NCBI RefSeq assembly: GCF_900101265.1
Contig: NZ_FMZS01000011.1
Span: 186,001 to 250,000 of the forward strand
DNA from: Massilia sp. PDC64
GTDB lineage: Bacteria; Pseudomonadota; Gammaproteobacteria; Burkholderiales; Burkholderiaceae_D
Direction of reading: 5' to 3'
DNA: 64,000 bases
The notes under the pieces are model-generated. The model ran no database searches and was not told the origin of the DNA. It saw only the letters and a program-made list of their open reading frames with translations. The translations under genes and the position numbers were made by a program. Below are positions 40,891-50,318 of this stretch, in pieces (within the stretch, counting starts at the first letter, position 1; each line of letters opens with the position of its first letter).

Positions 40891-43890
40891 ATGAAACGCA
40901 CCAACAAGACTGCCATCGCACTCGCCGTCGCTCACCTGGCGTGGGGAACGGCGCACGCGCAAACGGAGACGGAAGCCAAGGCCGTCGTCGTCGTGACCGG
41001 CCAGCGCGCCGCACTGGCCTCGGCGCAAAAACTCAAGCAGGATGCCGACGAGATCGTCGACTCGGTCGTCGCGGACGACATCGGCAAGCTGCCGGACCGT
41101 TCCGTCACCGAGGTCCTCCAGCGCGTCGTCGGCATCAGCATCAACCGCCAGGCGGGCGACAACGAACGCTTCTCGGTCGAGGGCGCCGGCGTCAACATCC
41201 GCGGCCTGAACTACGTCCGTTCGGAACTGAATGGACGCGAGGCCTTCGCCTCGAACGGCGGACGCTCGATCAGCTGGGGCGACATCCCGCCCGAACTGAT
41301 GGCCGGCGTCGACGTCTACAAGAACCCGTCGGCGGAGCAGACCGAAGGCGGCATTTCGGGTCTCGTCAACCTGCGCACGGCGCTGCCGTTCGATTTCAAG
41401 GGCCAGCGCGGCGCGCTGTCCGTCGAGGCGACCCACTCCACGCTCCGGAAGGGCCGGCCCGATCCTTCCGTGTCGGGCCTCTACTCGAACCGCTGGAAAA
41501 CCGGCTTCGGCGAATTCGGCGCCCTCATCGACATCGCGACGTCCGACAGCTCCACGCAGACAGATACGTTCCAGTTCGAGCCTTTCTTCCCGCGCACCGA
41601 CATCGAACCGGGCCGCACGGTGTGGATTCCGAAAGGCGCGCAATGGCGCAACTACCAGTACGACCGCAAGCGCCAGGGTGCCTACGGCGCCCTGCAGTGG
41701 AAGCGCGACAACCTCCAGAGCCACCTGACCTATTTCCAGTCGCGCTACAAGGACAGCGCGAACGAGCAGTCGATCTTCTCGTCGGCCAGCCCCTACGACC
41801 TGAAGGTCAGCCCCGATACCACGTATGACGCGAAGGGCGCGTTCGTCACGGGCACCATCAGCGACACGAAGAACGGCGGCATCCCGTTCAGCAATGCGGG
41901 CGGCTTCAACAAGGGCGATTCGAAGACCACCGACGTGTCCTGGAACGTGCAGTGGCGGGTCGCCGACAACTGGACGCTCACGAGCGACCTGCAGCACGTG
42001 CGCTCCACGGGCAGCCACTTCACGTCGGCGGTCGGCCTGGGCATGCTGATGCCGAACGAGAGCCTCGACCTGCGCGGCAGCCTGCCGAAGATTAACTTTA
42101 CCGACGCCCAGCGCGCCTTCCTGGCCGATCCCGCGAATTACTACTGGGAGTCGACCATGGAACACCTCGACAAGACCGAGGGCACCATGAAGGCCTGGAA
42201 AGGCGATGCGCGCTATGCGTTCGACCACCCGGTCCTGCGCGACGTGCGCTTCGGCGTGCGCCTGACGGACCGCGAAGCGCGCACGGTCAATTCCGATCCC
42301 AGCTGGAACTGGGCCGGCGTGACGCCGCCGTGGCTGCTGGGCTGGGACATTCCGAAACTGGCCTACCTGAACGACCCGCGCTTCAACGCGCCGCACGTGA
42401 CGCAACAGTTCAACAACTTCTTCGGCGGCGACGTCAGCGTCCCCGCGGTCGTGTTCCCCGCGCCGAGCGTGGCCAGCGGCTATCCGGCTTCGTACCAGAC
42501 GCTGCACGACTACCACGACGCGATCCTGTGTCCGGAGCGGATCGCGGCCAATGGCGGCGACGGCGGCAACCCGTGCCAGATCTGGAAAGCGGCCAAGTTC
42601 GGCGGCGACAACCCGGCCGGCACCAACGACCAGAAAGAGAAGACCCGGGCGCTCTACGCGCAGTTGCGCTTCGGCTTCGACGACCTGAAATACCCGATCG
42701 ACGGCAACGTCGGCCTGCGCTACGTGCAGACCCGCTCGCACTCGACCGGCTACATGTCGTACACGCCGGGCGCGCCGTTCGGGGCGGGCACGGCCACCGG
42801 CATCCCCGTTCCCTACATCCCCGCTTACCTGAACCGGAGCGATGTCGAGAACAAGTACAACAACTTCCTGCCGACCGTGAACCTGCGCCTGAAGGCCAGC
42901 GACACGCTGCAGTTCCGCCTCGCCTACGGCAAGTCGATGTCGCGTCCGGACTTCTCGCAACTGCAGGCCTACACGACGCTGTCGCAGGAAATCGTGTCGT
43001 CCGTGAACGAGGAGACCAAGGTCGTGAACGTGACGGCCGTGAACCGGACCGGCAACGCGCAGGGCAACCCGGCGCTGCGCCCCATCACGTCGAACCAGCT
43101 CGACCTGACGGCGGAATGGTACTTTGCCAAATCCGGATCGCTGACGCTGGCGCTGTTCGACAAGCACCTCAAGGACGTGATCATCAACCAGACGACGTCG
43201 GTGGGCCTCAAGGATATCAACGGGAACACGCAGCAGTTCCTCGTGACGTCGCCCGTCAACGGCGCGAAAGGCATCGCCCGCGGCGGCGAGATCGCGTACC
43301 AGCAGTATTTCGACAACGTGCCGGACTGGCTGCGCGGCATCGGCGTGTCGGCGAACTACACCTATGTCCACAGCAAGCGCAGCCTGTACAACCCGGTCTT
43401 CAGCGAGTACTGCTCGGGTGGTCAGGGCGCCGCGAACATCAACCTGAACCTGAACGGTTGCGACACGGACGGACGTGCCTTCGGCAACCTGCCGCTGACC
43501 CAGCTGTCGCGCAACGCCTACAACCTGGCGATCCTGTACGACCAGGGCCCGTGGTCGGCGCGCCTCGCGTACAACTGGCGCTCGCGCTACCTGCTCAGCA
43601 CGAACACGAACGGGACGCAGGGCAGCAACGGCACGGACACGAATCCCGCCAGCCCGACCTTCGGCCAGCACAACGTGGCCTGGGGCCTGCCGCTGTGGGC
43701 GGACGCGTACGGCCAGCTGGACGGCGGCGTGTCGTACAAGTTCAGCGAGAACCTGAAATTCGACTTCCAGGCGCAGAACCTGACGGACGCCCGCTACAGC
43801 CAGACCATGCACCAGGGTATCGGCGACAAGGTGCGCGCCGTCTTCGTCTCCGGGCCGCGCTACAGCCTGCGCGTGGGCTACACGTTCTGA
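40891..43890 (+). CDS. TonB-dependent receptor, carbohydrate type
   Basis: This 999-residue outer-membrane receptor has a signal peptide (about 1-23, ending AHA), a TonB-box-like VVVTGQR (about 33-39), the plug domain (about 55-165: DEIVDSVVADDIGKLPDRSVTEVLQRVVGIS split over its first part, and VNIRGLNYVRSELNGRE), and the 22-strand barrel ending YSLRVGYTF. The plug resembles the Xanthomonas/Caulobacter carbohydrate-receptor group (TIGR01782 type). Context points to galactosylated manno-oligosaccharides as substrate. ATG 40891 follows AAGGGGACAC. A strong terminator follows the gene. Confidence 0.94.
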   Translation: MKRTNKTAIALAVAHLAWGTAHAQTETEAKAVVVVTGQRAALASAQKLKQDADEIVDSVVADDIGKLPDRSVTEVLQRVVGISINRQAGDNERFSVEGAGVNIRGLNYVRSELNGREAFASNGGRSISWGDIPPELMAGVDVYKNPSAEQTEGGISGLVNLRTALPFDFKGQRGALSVEATHSTLRKGRPDPSVSGLYSNRWKTGFGEFGALIDIATSDSSTQTDTFQFEPFFPRTDIEPGRTVWIPKGAQWRNYQYDRKRQGAYGALQWKRDNLQSHLTYFQSRYKDSANEQSIFSSASPYDLKVSPDTTYDAKGAFVTGTISDTKNGGIPFSNAGGFNKGDSKTTDVSWNVQWRVADNWTLTSDLQHVRSTGSHFTSAVGLGMLMPNESLDLRGSLPKINFTDAQRAFLADPANYYWESTMEHLDKTEGTMKAWKGDARYAFDHPVLRDVRFGVRLTDREARTVNSDPSWNWAGVTPPWLLGWDIPKLAYLNDPRFNAPHVTQQFNNFFGGDVSVPAVVFPAPSVASGYPASYQTLHDYHDAILCPERIAANGGDGGNPCQIWKAAKFGGDNPAGTNDQKEKTRALYAQLRFGFDDLKYPIDGNVGLRYVQTRSHSTGYMSYTPGAPFGAGTATGIPVPYIPAYLNRSDVENKYNNFLPTVNLRLKASDTLQFRLAYGKSMSRPDFSQLQAYTTLSQEIVSSVNEETKVVNVTAVNRTGNAQGNPALRPITSNQLDLTAEWYFAKSGSLTLALFDKHLKDVIINQTTSVGLKDINGNTQQFLVTSPVNGAKGIARGGEIAYQQYFDNVPDWLRGIGVSANYTYVHSKRSLYNPVFSEYCSGGQGAANINLNLNGCDTDGRAFGNLPLTQLSRNAYNLAILYDQGPWSARLAYNWRSRYLLSTNTNGTQGSNGTDTNPASPTFGQHNVAWGLPLWADAYGQLDGGVSYKFSENLKFDFQAQNLTDARYSQTMHQGIGDKVRAVFVSGPRYSLRVGYTF

Positions 43891-43926
43891 TCTCCTGATC
43901 TCCTTGTCCGGGCAACCGGGCTTTTC

Positions 43927-43956
43927 GGCCGCGCCTCCCCGGCGCGTGCCTTTTTT
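43927..43956 (+). terminator. Intrinsic terminator after the TonB receptor
   Basis: GGCCGCGCC (43927-43935) pairs with GGCGCG-T-GCC (43941-43950) over a 5-base loop, with one bulged T, and is followed by six Ts (43951-43956). It is the best intrinsic terminator in the window. It lies 18 bases before the alpha-galactosidase ATG, so that gene depends on read-through or a promoter nearby. Confidence 0.8.
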
Positions 43957-43974
43957 CTTCGGAATCATCATCCT

Positions 43975-45219
43975 ATGTTGAAAGCATTTTTCACCGTCCT
44001 GCTGCTCGGCGGCGCCGTCTCGCACCAGGCGTACGCGCAGGGCGTGACGGTCCCGGTGGCGCCCGGCACCCCCGGCAAGTTCACCGAACTGGGACAACGC
44101 CCGCAGATGGGCTGGAACACCTGGAACACGTTCGCCTGCAACATCAACGAAAAACTCATCAAGGAAGCGGCCGATGCGATGGTCGCCAGCGGCATGCGCG
44201 ATGCCGGGTATGTGTACCTGAACATCGACGACTGCTGGCAGGGCGAGCGCGATGCGCAGGGCTTCATCCATGCCGACCCGCAGCGCTTCCCGTCCGGGAT
44301 CAAGGCGCTGGCGGACTACGTCCACGGCAAAGGGCTCAAGCTGGGCATCTATTCGGACGTGGGCGACAAGACCTGCGGCGGGCACGCGGGCAGCCGCGGA
44401 CACGAGTACCAGGACGCGCTGACGTATGCCGCCTGGGGCATCGATTACCTGAAGTACGACTGGTGCAATACGGAGGGCCTGAGCGCCAAGGGCGGCTACA
44501 CGACGATGCGCGACGCGCTGCGCGCGGCCGGGCGCCCCATCCTGTTCTCGATCTGCGAATGGGGCGACAACAAGCCGTGGGAATGGGCCGGCGACGTGGG
44601 CCATTCGTGGCGCACGACGGGCGACATCTATCCGTGCTGGGACTGCGAATTCAACCACGGCGACTGGTCGTCGTTCGGCGTGCTGCCCATCCTCGACAAG
44701 CAGAACGGCCTGCGCAAGTATTCGGGGCCGGGACGCTGGAACGACATGGACATGCTGGAAGTCGGCAAGGGCATGACCGAGGACGAGGACAAGGCCCACT
44801 TCTCGATCTGGGCCATGATGAATTCGCCGCTCATTGCGGGGAACGACATCCGTTCGATGTCGGCCGCCACGCGCGCGATCCTGACCAACCGTGCCGTCAT
44901 CGCCGTGAACCAGGATGAACGGGGCATCCAGGCCTGGCGTTTCATGAACGACGGCCAGCTCGAGATGTATGCGAAACCGCTGGCGCACGGCGAATGGGCG
45001 CTCATGTTCCTCAACCGCGCCGATCACGCGCGGCGCTACCGCTTCGACTGGAACAGCCATGGGATTTCCGACCGGGTCAGCAACAACAGCGTCGACTTCG
45101 GACAAAAGCGTCACCGGTTCACCGACCTGTGGACGGGCGCGACGGGCGACACCGGCAAGCCGCTGGCGCTGACGGTGCCCGCCCATGGCGTCGTGATGCT
45201 GCGTCTCTCGCCCGACTGA
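43975..45219 (+). CDS. GH27 alpha-galactosidase, exported
   Basis: This 414-residue enzyme removes alpha-1,6-galactose from galactomannan fragments. It has a signal peptide (about 1-21, ending AYA), the family start MGWNTWNTFAC, the nucleophile Asp162 in YLKYDWCNTEG, the substrate-binding ICEWGDNKPWEW and the acid/base Asp257 in RWNDMDML. It ends in a small beta-domain typical of bacterial GH27. It has only a weak Shine-Dalgarno before ATG 43975. Position after the receptor and opposite a mannanase supports galactomannan use. Confidence 0.94.
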   Translation: MLKAFFTVLLLGGAVSHQAYAQGVTVPVAPGTPGKFTELGQRPQMGWNTWNTFACNINEKLIKEAADAMVASGMRDAGYVYLNIDDCWQGERDAQGFIHADPQRFPSGIKALADYVHGKGLKLGIYSDVGDKTCGGHAGSRGHEYQDALTYAAWGIDYLKYDWCNTEGLSAKGGYTTMRDALRAAGRPILFSICEWGDNKPWEWAGDVGHSWRTTGDIYPCWDCEFNHGDWSSFGVLPILDKQNGLRKYSGPGRWNDMDMLEVGKGMTEDEDKAHFSIWAMMNSPLIAGNDIRSMSAATRAILTNRAVIAVNQDERGIQAWRFMNDGQLEMYAKPLAHGEWALMFLNRADHARRYRFDWNSHGISDRVSNNSVDFGQKRHRFTDLWTGATGDTGKPLALTVPAHGVVMLRLSPD

Positions 45220-45260
45220 CGGCGTGGATACCCGGCCCGCCTTGTGATAAGGTTGGGCGC

Positions 45261-46508
45261 ATGACTGTTTCGCATGTATTGACCGCCCTGGCGGCAAGCC
45301 TGGCGCTGTGCGCGTCGACGACGGCGCGGGCGGGCGAGCTGGAGGTTTTCCATTACTGGGACCTCGCCGGCGACGCCAGGGCCATCGCCTTCCTGAAAAA
45401 GACGCTCACGCAGGAAGGCGACACCTGGCGCGATTTCGCGGTCGCCGGCGGCGGCAACGGCATGGCGCTGGCGCTGCTGAAATCCAGGGTCGCGGCCGGC
45501 AACCCGCCGACCGCGGCGCAAATGAAGGCGCCCGCCATCGCCCCGTGGGCGCAGGCCGGACAACTGGCCAACCTCGACGACATCGCGCGGGCCGGGCAAT
45601 GGGACAAGGTCCTTCCCGAGGCGATCAGCGCGCGCATGAAGTACAACGGGCACTACGTCGCCGTGCCCGTGGACCTCCACCGCAACAACTGGCTATGGAT
45701 TAACTCGCGCGTCCTGAAAGCGTCGCATGCGAAGGCGCCCGCGACGTGGGACGAGTTTTTCCAGGCCGCCGAAGCGATGAAGCGCGCGGGCTTCGTCGCG
45801 GTGGCCCATGGCGAGCAGCCGTGGGAAGACCTGCGGCTGTTCGAAAACGTCGTCATCGGCCTGGGCGGCGCGGACTTTTACCGGAAAACGCTCGTGCAGC
45901 TGGACCCCGCCGCACTGTCCAGCGCCGCGATGGAGCGCGCGCTGGCGACCTTCCGGCGGATCAAATCCTATACGGGCCGCTCGACCTATCAAAACGACTG
46001 GATCCAGGCGTCGGCCATGCTCACCAGCGGCAAGGCCGGCATGCAATTCATGGGCGACTGGAACAAGCCGGTGCTGATGGAAGCCCGGAAGACGTCGGAC
46101 TTCGAATTCGAATGCCTGCCCGTGCCCGGCGCCACCGACGCATTCGTGTTCGACGTCGATTCGTTCGTCATGTTCAAGGTGCAGGGCGCCGCCAAGCTGG
46201 GCGCGCAGCGGCACCTCGCCGCCGCGCTCATGCGCCCGGACATCCAGGAACGGTTCAATCTCTACAAGGGCGCGCTGCCCGTCCGGTCCGACGTCGATCT
46301 CGGCCGGTTCGACCGCTGCGCGACGTCGTCCAGGGCGGCGTTCCAGCAGGCGGCGCGGAGCGGCGTCCTCGTCCCGAGCATCAACATGTCGCAGCCGCCG
46401 CCCGTGGAAGACGCCATGCGGGCCATCATCAGCGATTTCTGGCGCGACGACCGCGTGACGCCGGCCACCACGATCGCCCGCCTGAAATCGCTGGCGGCAA
46501 GCCGCTGA
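45261..46508 (+). CDS. ABC sugar transporter substrate-binding protein, orphan
   Basis: This 415-residue periplasmic protein has a signal peptide (about 1-24, ending ARA) and the family 1 extracellular solute-binding fold: LEVFHYWDLAGDARAIAFL at the N-terminus, VPVDLHRNNWLWINSRVL, then KAGMQFMGDWNKP and a FVMFKVQGA segment. The nearest relatives are glucose/mannose-type binding proteins. It has no lipobox. No ABC permease or ATPase gene is adjacent, which is unusual; it could serve a transporter encoded elsewhere. ATG 45261 follows AAGGTTGGGCGC. Confidence 0.87.
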   Translation: MTVSHVLTALAASLALCASTTARAGELEVFHYWDLAGDARAIAFLKKTLTQEGDTWRDFAVAGGGNGMALALLKSRVAAGNPPTAAQMKAPAIAPWAQAGQLANLDDIARAGQWDKVLPEAISARMKYNGHYVAVPVDLHRNNWLWINSRVLKASHAKAPATWDEFFQAAEAMKRAGFVAVAHGEQPWEDLRLFENVVIGLGGADFYRKTLVQLDPAALSSAAMERALATFRRIKSYTGRSTYQNDWIQASAMLTSGKAGMQFMGDWNKPVLMEARKTSDFEFECLPVPGATDAFVFDVDSFVMFKVQGAAKLGAQRHLAAALMRPDIQERFNLYKGALPVRSDVDLGRFDRCATSSRAAFQQAARSGVLVPSINMSQPPPVEDAMRAIISDFWRDDRVTPATTIARLKSLAASR

Positions 46509-48344
46509 TCACGCGGCCTGCTTCTGCGCCGCGATCCAGCGCTCGACGACTTCGCCCAGCACGTCCAGCGGCACGGAGCCGTTGCGCAGCACGACGTCGT
46601 GGAACGCGGGCAGCGAGAACTTCGAGCCAAGTGACTTCTGCGCGTGCTCGCGCAGGTCGATGATGCGCAGCATGCCGATCATGTACGCGCACGCCTGGCC
46701 CGGCCACGCGACGTAGCGCTCCACTTCCTGCGCGCCGATGCCGTAGGCGATGCCCTGCTCGCGCGTCCAGCCCTTCGTGTGCAGGCCCGTGTCGACGACG
46801 AGCCGGCGCGCGCGGAACAGTTCCGAGCCGAGGGCGCCCAGCAGGCCCGGGACGTCGCCCTCGTACCAGCCCTGCTCCACGGCGAGCCGCTCCGCGTACA
46901 GCGCCCAGCCTTCGCTGTGCGCGCTGCCGCCGCCGAAGATGCGCTGGGCGCGGAACTTCGGCAGGTCCGTTCTCTCCTGCTGGATCGCGAGCTGGAAGTG
47001 GTGGCCCGGCACGGCCTCGTGGTACGACAGGCTGCGCATGCGGATCACGTCGAACGTGGGACCGCGCATCGGCACCCAGAAGATGCCGGGACGGCTGCCG
47101 TCCGGCGCCGGCAGGGAATAGTGCGCGGCGGCCGACGGCTCCGTCAGCGGCGGCTCGCGGCGCACGTCGACCGGCGCGCGCGGCTTTAGGTTGAACAGGG
47201 CGTCGCTGCGCTTCAATGCGTCCTGCACGATGCCGGCATAGCGCTGCAGCAGTTCCGGGCGGGGATCACCCTCCGTTTTGGGCTGGAAGGTCGCATCCAG
47301 CTGCTTCATGCGCTCCTCGATGCCGCCTTCCGCGTAGCCGAGGGCGCGCAGGTGCCTGTCCATCTCGGCCTCGATGCGCGCCACTTCGCGCAGGCCGATC
47401 GCGTGGATCTCTTCCGCGGTCAGGTTCGTGCTCGTGTAGGTCTTCAGCGCCTGCTGGTAGGCGGCCGCGCCGTTCGGCAGGCGCGAGATGCCGGCCGTGT
47501 CGTTCGTCTTCGGATGAAGCTCCGCCATGTAGGCCTGCACGCGCCGGTACGCGGGCAGGATCTTCGCGTCGACGATGCGGGTGGCGTCGGCGATGGCCTT
47601 GGCGCGCGCGTCCGGCGCCAGGTCCGCGAGCTTTTCCGTGCGCTGGGCGAACGTCGTCACGAGGACGTTCTGGTCGGCCGCCGGCTTCAGGAACAGGTCG
47701 ACCTGGTACTGCGCGCGCTCGAGGATGAAACGCGGCGGGATGAGGCCGCGGGCCGTGGCGGCGCGGGCGCGCGCGAGGGCTTCGTCCATGCGCGCCGCCA
47801 CCTGGTCGAGGCGCGCGAGATAGCTCGCCACGTCGGCCGCGCGGCGCAGCGGATGTGTCGTCGTCATGAAGTTGACGAGGCCCACCTGCGTGCCGCCGAA
47901 CTGGTTGAAGACGAACTGGTAATCCTCGTACGGCTCGCTGGCGACCGTGTTCGCCAGGCTCCAGCGCATCACGGACGCGGACGTGCGCTGCTCTTCGCTC
48001 AGCGGTCCGGCCAGGAACTTGTCGAGCCGCGCGACGCCGGCCTTCGCCAGCGCGATCATCTTCTTGCGGTGCGCCGGCGTCAATGGCGTGAGCTGGCGGT
48101 CCAGCGCGTCCTGCTCGGCGCCGCTGAAATACTGCGTCGACGTGGCCAGCTGCGGGTTGGCGCGGACCCAGTCGGCGGCGAAACGGTCGGACCAGGTGTC
48201 GAACGCGGCGTTGGGTTTGACGGCCTGCGTCGCCTGTGTGGCCGCCGTCGCGGGTGGCGTGGCGGTCGTAAGGACGAGGGGAACGAACAGCGTGGCGATG
48301 GCGGCGGCCGTGCGGGCGCGCGCGTAAAGACGGGGTTGTGGCAT
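46509..48344 (-). CDS. DUF885 exported putative metallopeptidase
   Basis: This 611-residue protein belongs to the DUF885 family. It has a signal peptide (about 1-35), a helical core and the conserved metal-site segment [14 protein letters not shown] (His442, Glu443, His448, His449), with [13 protein letters not shown] downstream as the third-ligand region, similar in layout to M3/gluzincin peptidases. Peptidase activity is inferred and the substrate is unknown. Its stop abuts the convergent binding-protein gene. Confidence 0.85.
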   Translation of the reverse strand: MPQPRLYARARTAAAIATLFVPLVLTTATPPATAATQATQAVKPNAAFDTWSDRFAADWVRANPQLATSTQYFSGAEQDALDRQLTPLTPAHRKKMIALAKAGVARLDKFLAGPLSEEQRTSASVMRWSLANTVASEPYEDYQFVFNQFGGTQVGLVNFMTTTHPLRRAADVASYLARLDQVAARMDEALARARAATARGLIPPRFILERAQYQVDLFLKPAADQNVLVTTFAQRTEKLADLAPDARAKAIADATRIVDAKILPAYRRVQAYMAELHPKTNDTAGISRLPNGAAAYQQALKTYTSTNLTAEEIHAIGLREVARIEAEMDRHLRALGYAEGGIEERMKQLDATFQPKTEGDPRPELLQRYAGIVQDALKRSDALFNLKPRAPVDVRREPPLTEPSAAAHYSLPAPDGSRPGIFWVPMRGPTFDVIRMRSLSYHEAVPGHHFQLAIQQERTDLPKFRAQRIFGGGSAHSEGWALYAERLAVEQGWYEGDVPGLLGALGSELFRARRLVVDTGLHTKGWTREQGIAYGIGAQEVERYVAWPGQACAYMIGMLRIIDLREHAQKSLGSKFSLPAFHDVVLRNGSVPLDVLGEVVERWIAAQKQAA

Positions 48345-48428
48345 CTCTCTCTTCCAGTGGTAGTGGGTTCTTGTTCCCGCCGGATAGGCTGGGCGACAAC
48401 GAATCTACCATGGATGAGTAAGAAAACG

Positions 48429-48917
48429 TTACTCGGCATCCGCCACGATTTCCAGCGTACGTACACCATCCCACCCCCTGGCCAGCCGCCAGTCGCGCAA
48501 CGCCCCTTCCACGACCACCTGCCAGTGCGTCCGCTCCAGGTCCGGCAGCGCCACGCTGAACGATCCGTCCGGCGCAGGCTTCACGAACAGCCGCAGGTCG
48601 CGCTGCGGCAGGGTCGGATGCGCGAGGTAGATGGTGAACGGCGCCGCCTGTCCCGCAAGGCGCCCGGCGAGGGTGCCCGCGCGCGGATCGTACTCCGCCC
48701 GCAGCGACAGGCCCAGCTTTGTCGCCGCGCGGTCGCGGCGCAGGTCCTGGTTGATGGCCTTGCCCTGCTTGTAGTAATCGTCGACGACGAGGGCGTCCGG
48801 GTGGCCCGCAGCGAGCCACGCCACGTAGCCGCCGCCGACCAGCACGGTCGCGGGACCGAGCATCAGCAGCCACGGCCAGCGGTGGACGTACCAGGGAGAG
48901 GATGAAGTCGCGTGCAT
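48429..48917 (-). CDS. ccoH: FixH/CcoH, cbb3 oxidase assembly protein
   Basis: This 162-residue FixH-family protein has one N-terminal membrane helix (about 12-38) followed by the conserved DALVVDDYYKQGKAINQDLRRDRAA and a periplasmic beta-domain. CcoH is required for assembly of the cbb3 oxidase. It follows ccoG by 18 bases, the standard order ccoNOQP-ccoGH. Confidence 0.9.
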   Translation of the reverse strand: MHATSSSPWYVHRWPWLLMLGPATVLVGGGYVAWLAAGHPDALVVDDYYKQGKAINQDLRRDRAATKLGLSLRAEYDPRAGTLAGRLAGQAAPFTIYLAHPTLPQRDLRLFVKPAPDGSFSVALPDLERTHWQVVVEGALRDWRLARGWDGVRTLEIVADAE

Positions 48918-48935
48918 GTCGTTTTCCTTATCAGA

Positions 48936-50318
48936 TCAGCGGGGCACGATGAAGACGGCCTTTTCGGTCACGCGCAATGCGGGGTCGTCCTGCGCCGTCA
49001 CGGTGAACGTGAGCGCGTTCGATCCCGTGCGTGCGGCGCCATGATCGATGCGCACGCGCACGGGCACGGCGCGGGCGGAGGCGCCGTCCAGTTCGACGAG
49101 GTCTTCGTCCGCGATGGCCACCGACGGGATGCCGGAGACGCCGATATGGAACAGGTGCGGCCGCTCGCCCGTATTCATCAGCTGCAGGCGGTACACGTTC
49201 TCGATCCTGCCGTCCTCCACTTCGCGGCCCATCGAGCCGCGGTCGCGGATCACGTCCAGCTTGAGCGGCGTGCGGCATAGCAGCGCGGTGCTCATGCCGG
49301 CCGCCATCAGGACGAACACGAGACCGTAGCCGATCGCGCGCGGGCGCAGCAGGCGGGCACGGATCTGCTTCGTATTCCAGCGGCCGGCCAGGGCGTTTTC
49401 CGTCGAATAGCGGATCAGGCCGCGCGGCTTGCCGACCTTGTCCATCACGCCCATGCAGGCGTCGACGCAGGCGGCGCAGCCGATGCATTCGTATTGCAGG
49501 CCGTTGCGGATGTCGATGCCGGTCGGGCAGACCTGCACGCACAGCGAGCAGTCGATGCAGTCGCCTTTGGTGCCGCTGCGCGCGGCGCCGCGCGGTTCGC
49601 CGCGCGCGACGTCGTAGCTGACGATCAGCGTGTCGCGGTCGAACATCGCGCTCTGGAAGCGGGCGTACGGGCACATGTACTTGCACACCTGCTCGCGCAT
49701 CCAGCCCGCGTTGCCGTACGTGGCAAAGCCATAGAACAGGATCCAGAACGCTTCCCACGGACCGAGGCCCAGGTGCGCGACGGCGGCGCCGAGCGCACGG
49801 ATCGGCGTGAAATAGCCGACGAAAGTAAAACCCGTCCACAGCGCGACCGTGCCCCAGGCCAGGTGCTTGGCGCCCCGCTTGCCCAGCTTTTCGAACGTCC
49901 ACGGCTGGCGGTCGAGGCGGATCCGCGCGCTGCGGTCGCCTTCGATGCGGCGCTCGATCCACAGGAAGATCTCCGTGTAGACCGTCTGCGGGCAGGCATA
50001 GCCGCACCACACGCGCCCCGCCACGGCGGTGACGAGGAACAGGCCGTAGGCGCAGATGATCAGCAGGCCCGCGAGATAGATGAAATCCTGCGGCCACAGC
50101 ACGAGGCCGAACAGGTGGAATTTGCGGGCCCCGAGGTCGAACAGCACGGCCTGGCGGCCATGCATGGACAGCCACGGCAGGCCGTAGAACAGCGCCTGCG
50201 TGAGCCACACGCAAGCCCAGCGCAAGGTGGCGAACGGACCTTTTACCTCGCGCGGGTGGATGTCCTCGCGCCTGGCGTACATCTTGACGACCGCCTCCCT
50301 GGGCATGGGCGCGTTCAT
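48936..50318 (-). CDS. ccoG: Cytochrome oxidase accessory protein CcoG
   Basis: This 460-residue membrane protein has about five membrane helices, the ferredoxin-type sites CIDCSLCVQVCPTGIDIR and CIGCAACVDACMGVMDKV, and a C-terminal immunoglobulin-like periplasmic domain. CcoG (RdxA/RdxB/FixG) reduces copper for the cbb3 oxidase in some bacteria. It overlaps ccoP by four bases. Confidence 0.94.
   Translation of the reverse strand: MNAPMPREAVVKMYARREDIHPREVKGPFATLRWACVWLTQALFYGLPWLSMHGRQAVLFDLGARKFHLFGLVLWPQDFIYLAGLLIICAYGLFLVTAVAGRVWCGYACPQTVYTEIFLWIERRIEGDRSARIRLDRQPWTFEKLGKRGAKHLAWGTVALWTGFTFVGYFTPIRALGAAVAHLGLGPWEAFWILFYGFATYGNAGWMREQVCKYMCPYARFQSAMFDRDTLIVSYDVARGEPRGAARSGTKGDCIDCSLCVQVCPTGIDIRNGLQYECIGCAACVDACMGVMDKVGKPRGLIRYSTENALAGRWNTKQIRARLLRPRAIGYGLVFVLMAAGMSTALLCRTPLKLDVIRDRGSMGREVEDGRIENVYRLQLMNTGERPHLFHIGVSGIPSVAIADEDLVELDGASARAVPVRVRIDHGAARTGSNALTFTVTAQDDPALRVTEKAVFIVPR

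Noticed and set aside
40648-45297. A 1,549-codon open frame on the reverse strand opposite the TonB receptor and alpha-galactosidase genes
   Set aside because: It is antisense to two genes with strong family motifs. High GC content removes stop codons from opposite frames; the translation is rich in Arg, Ala, Val and His with no domain.
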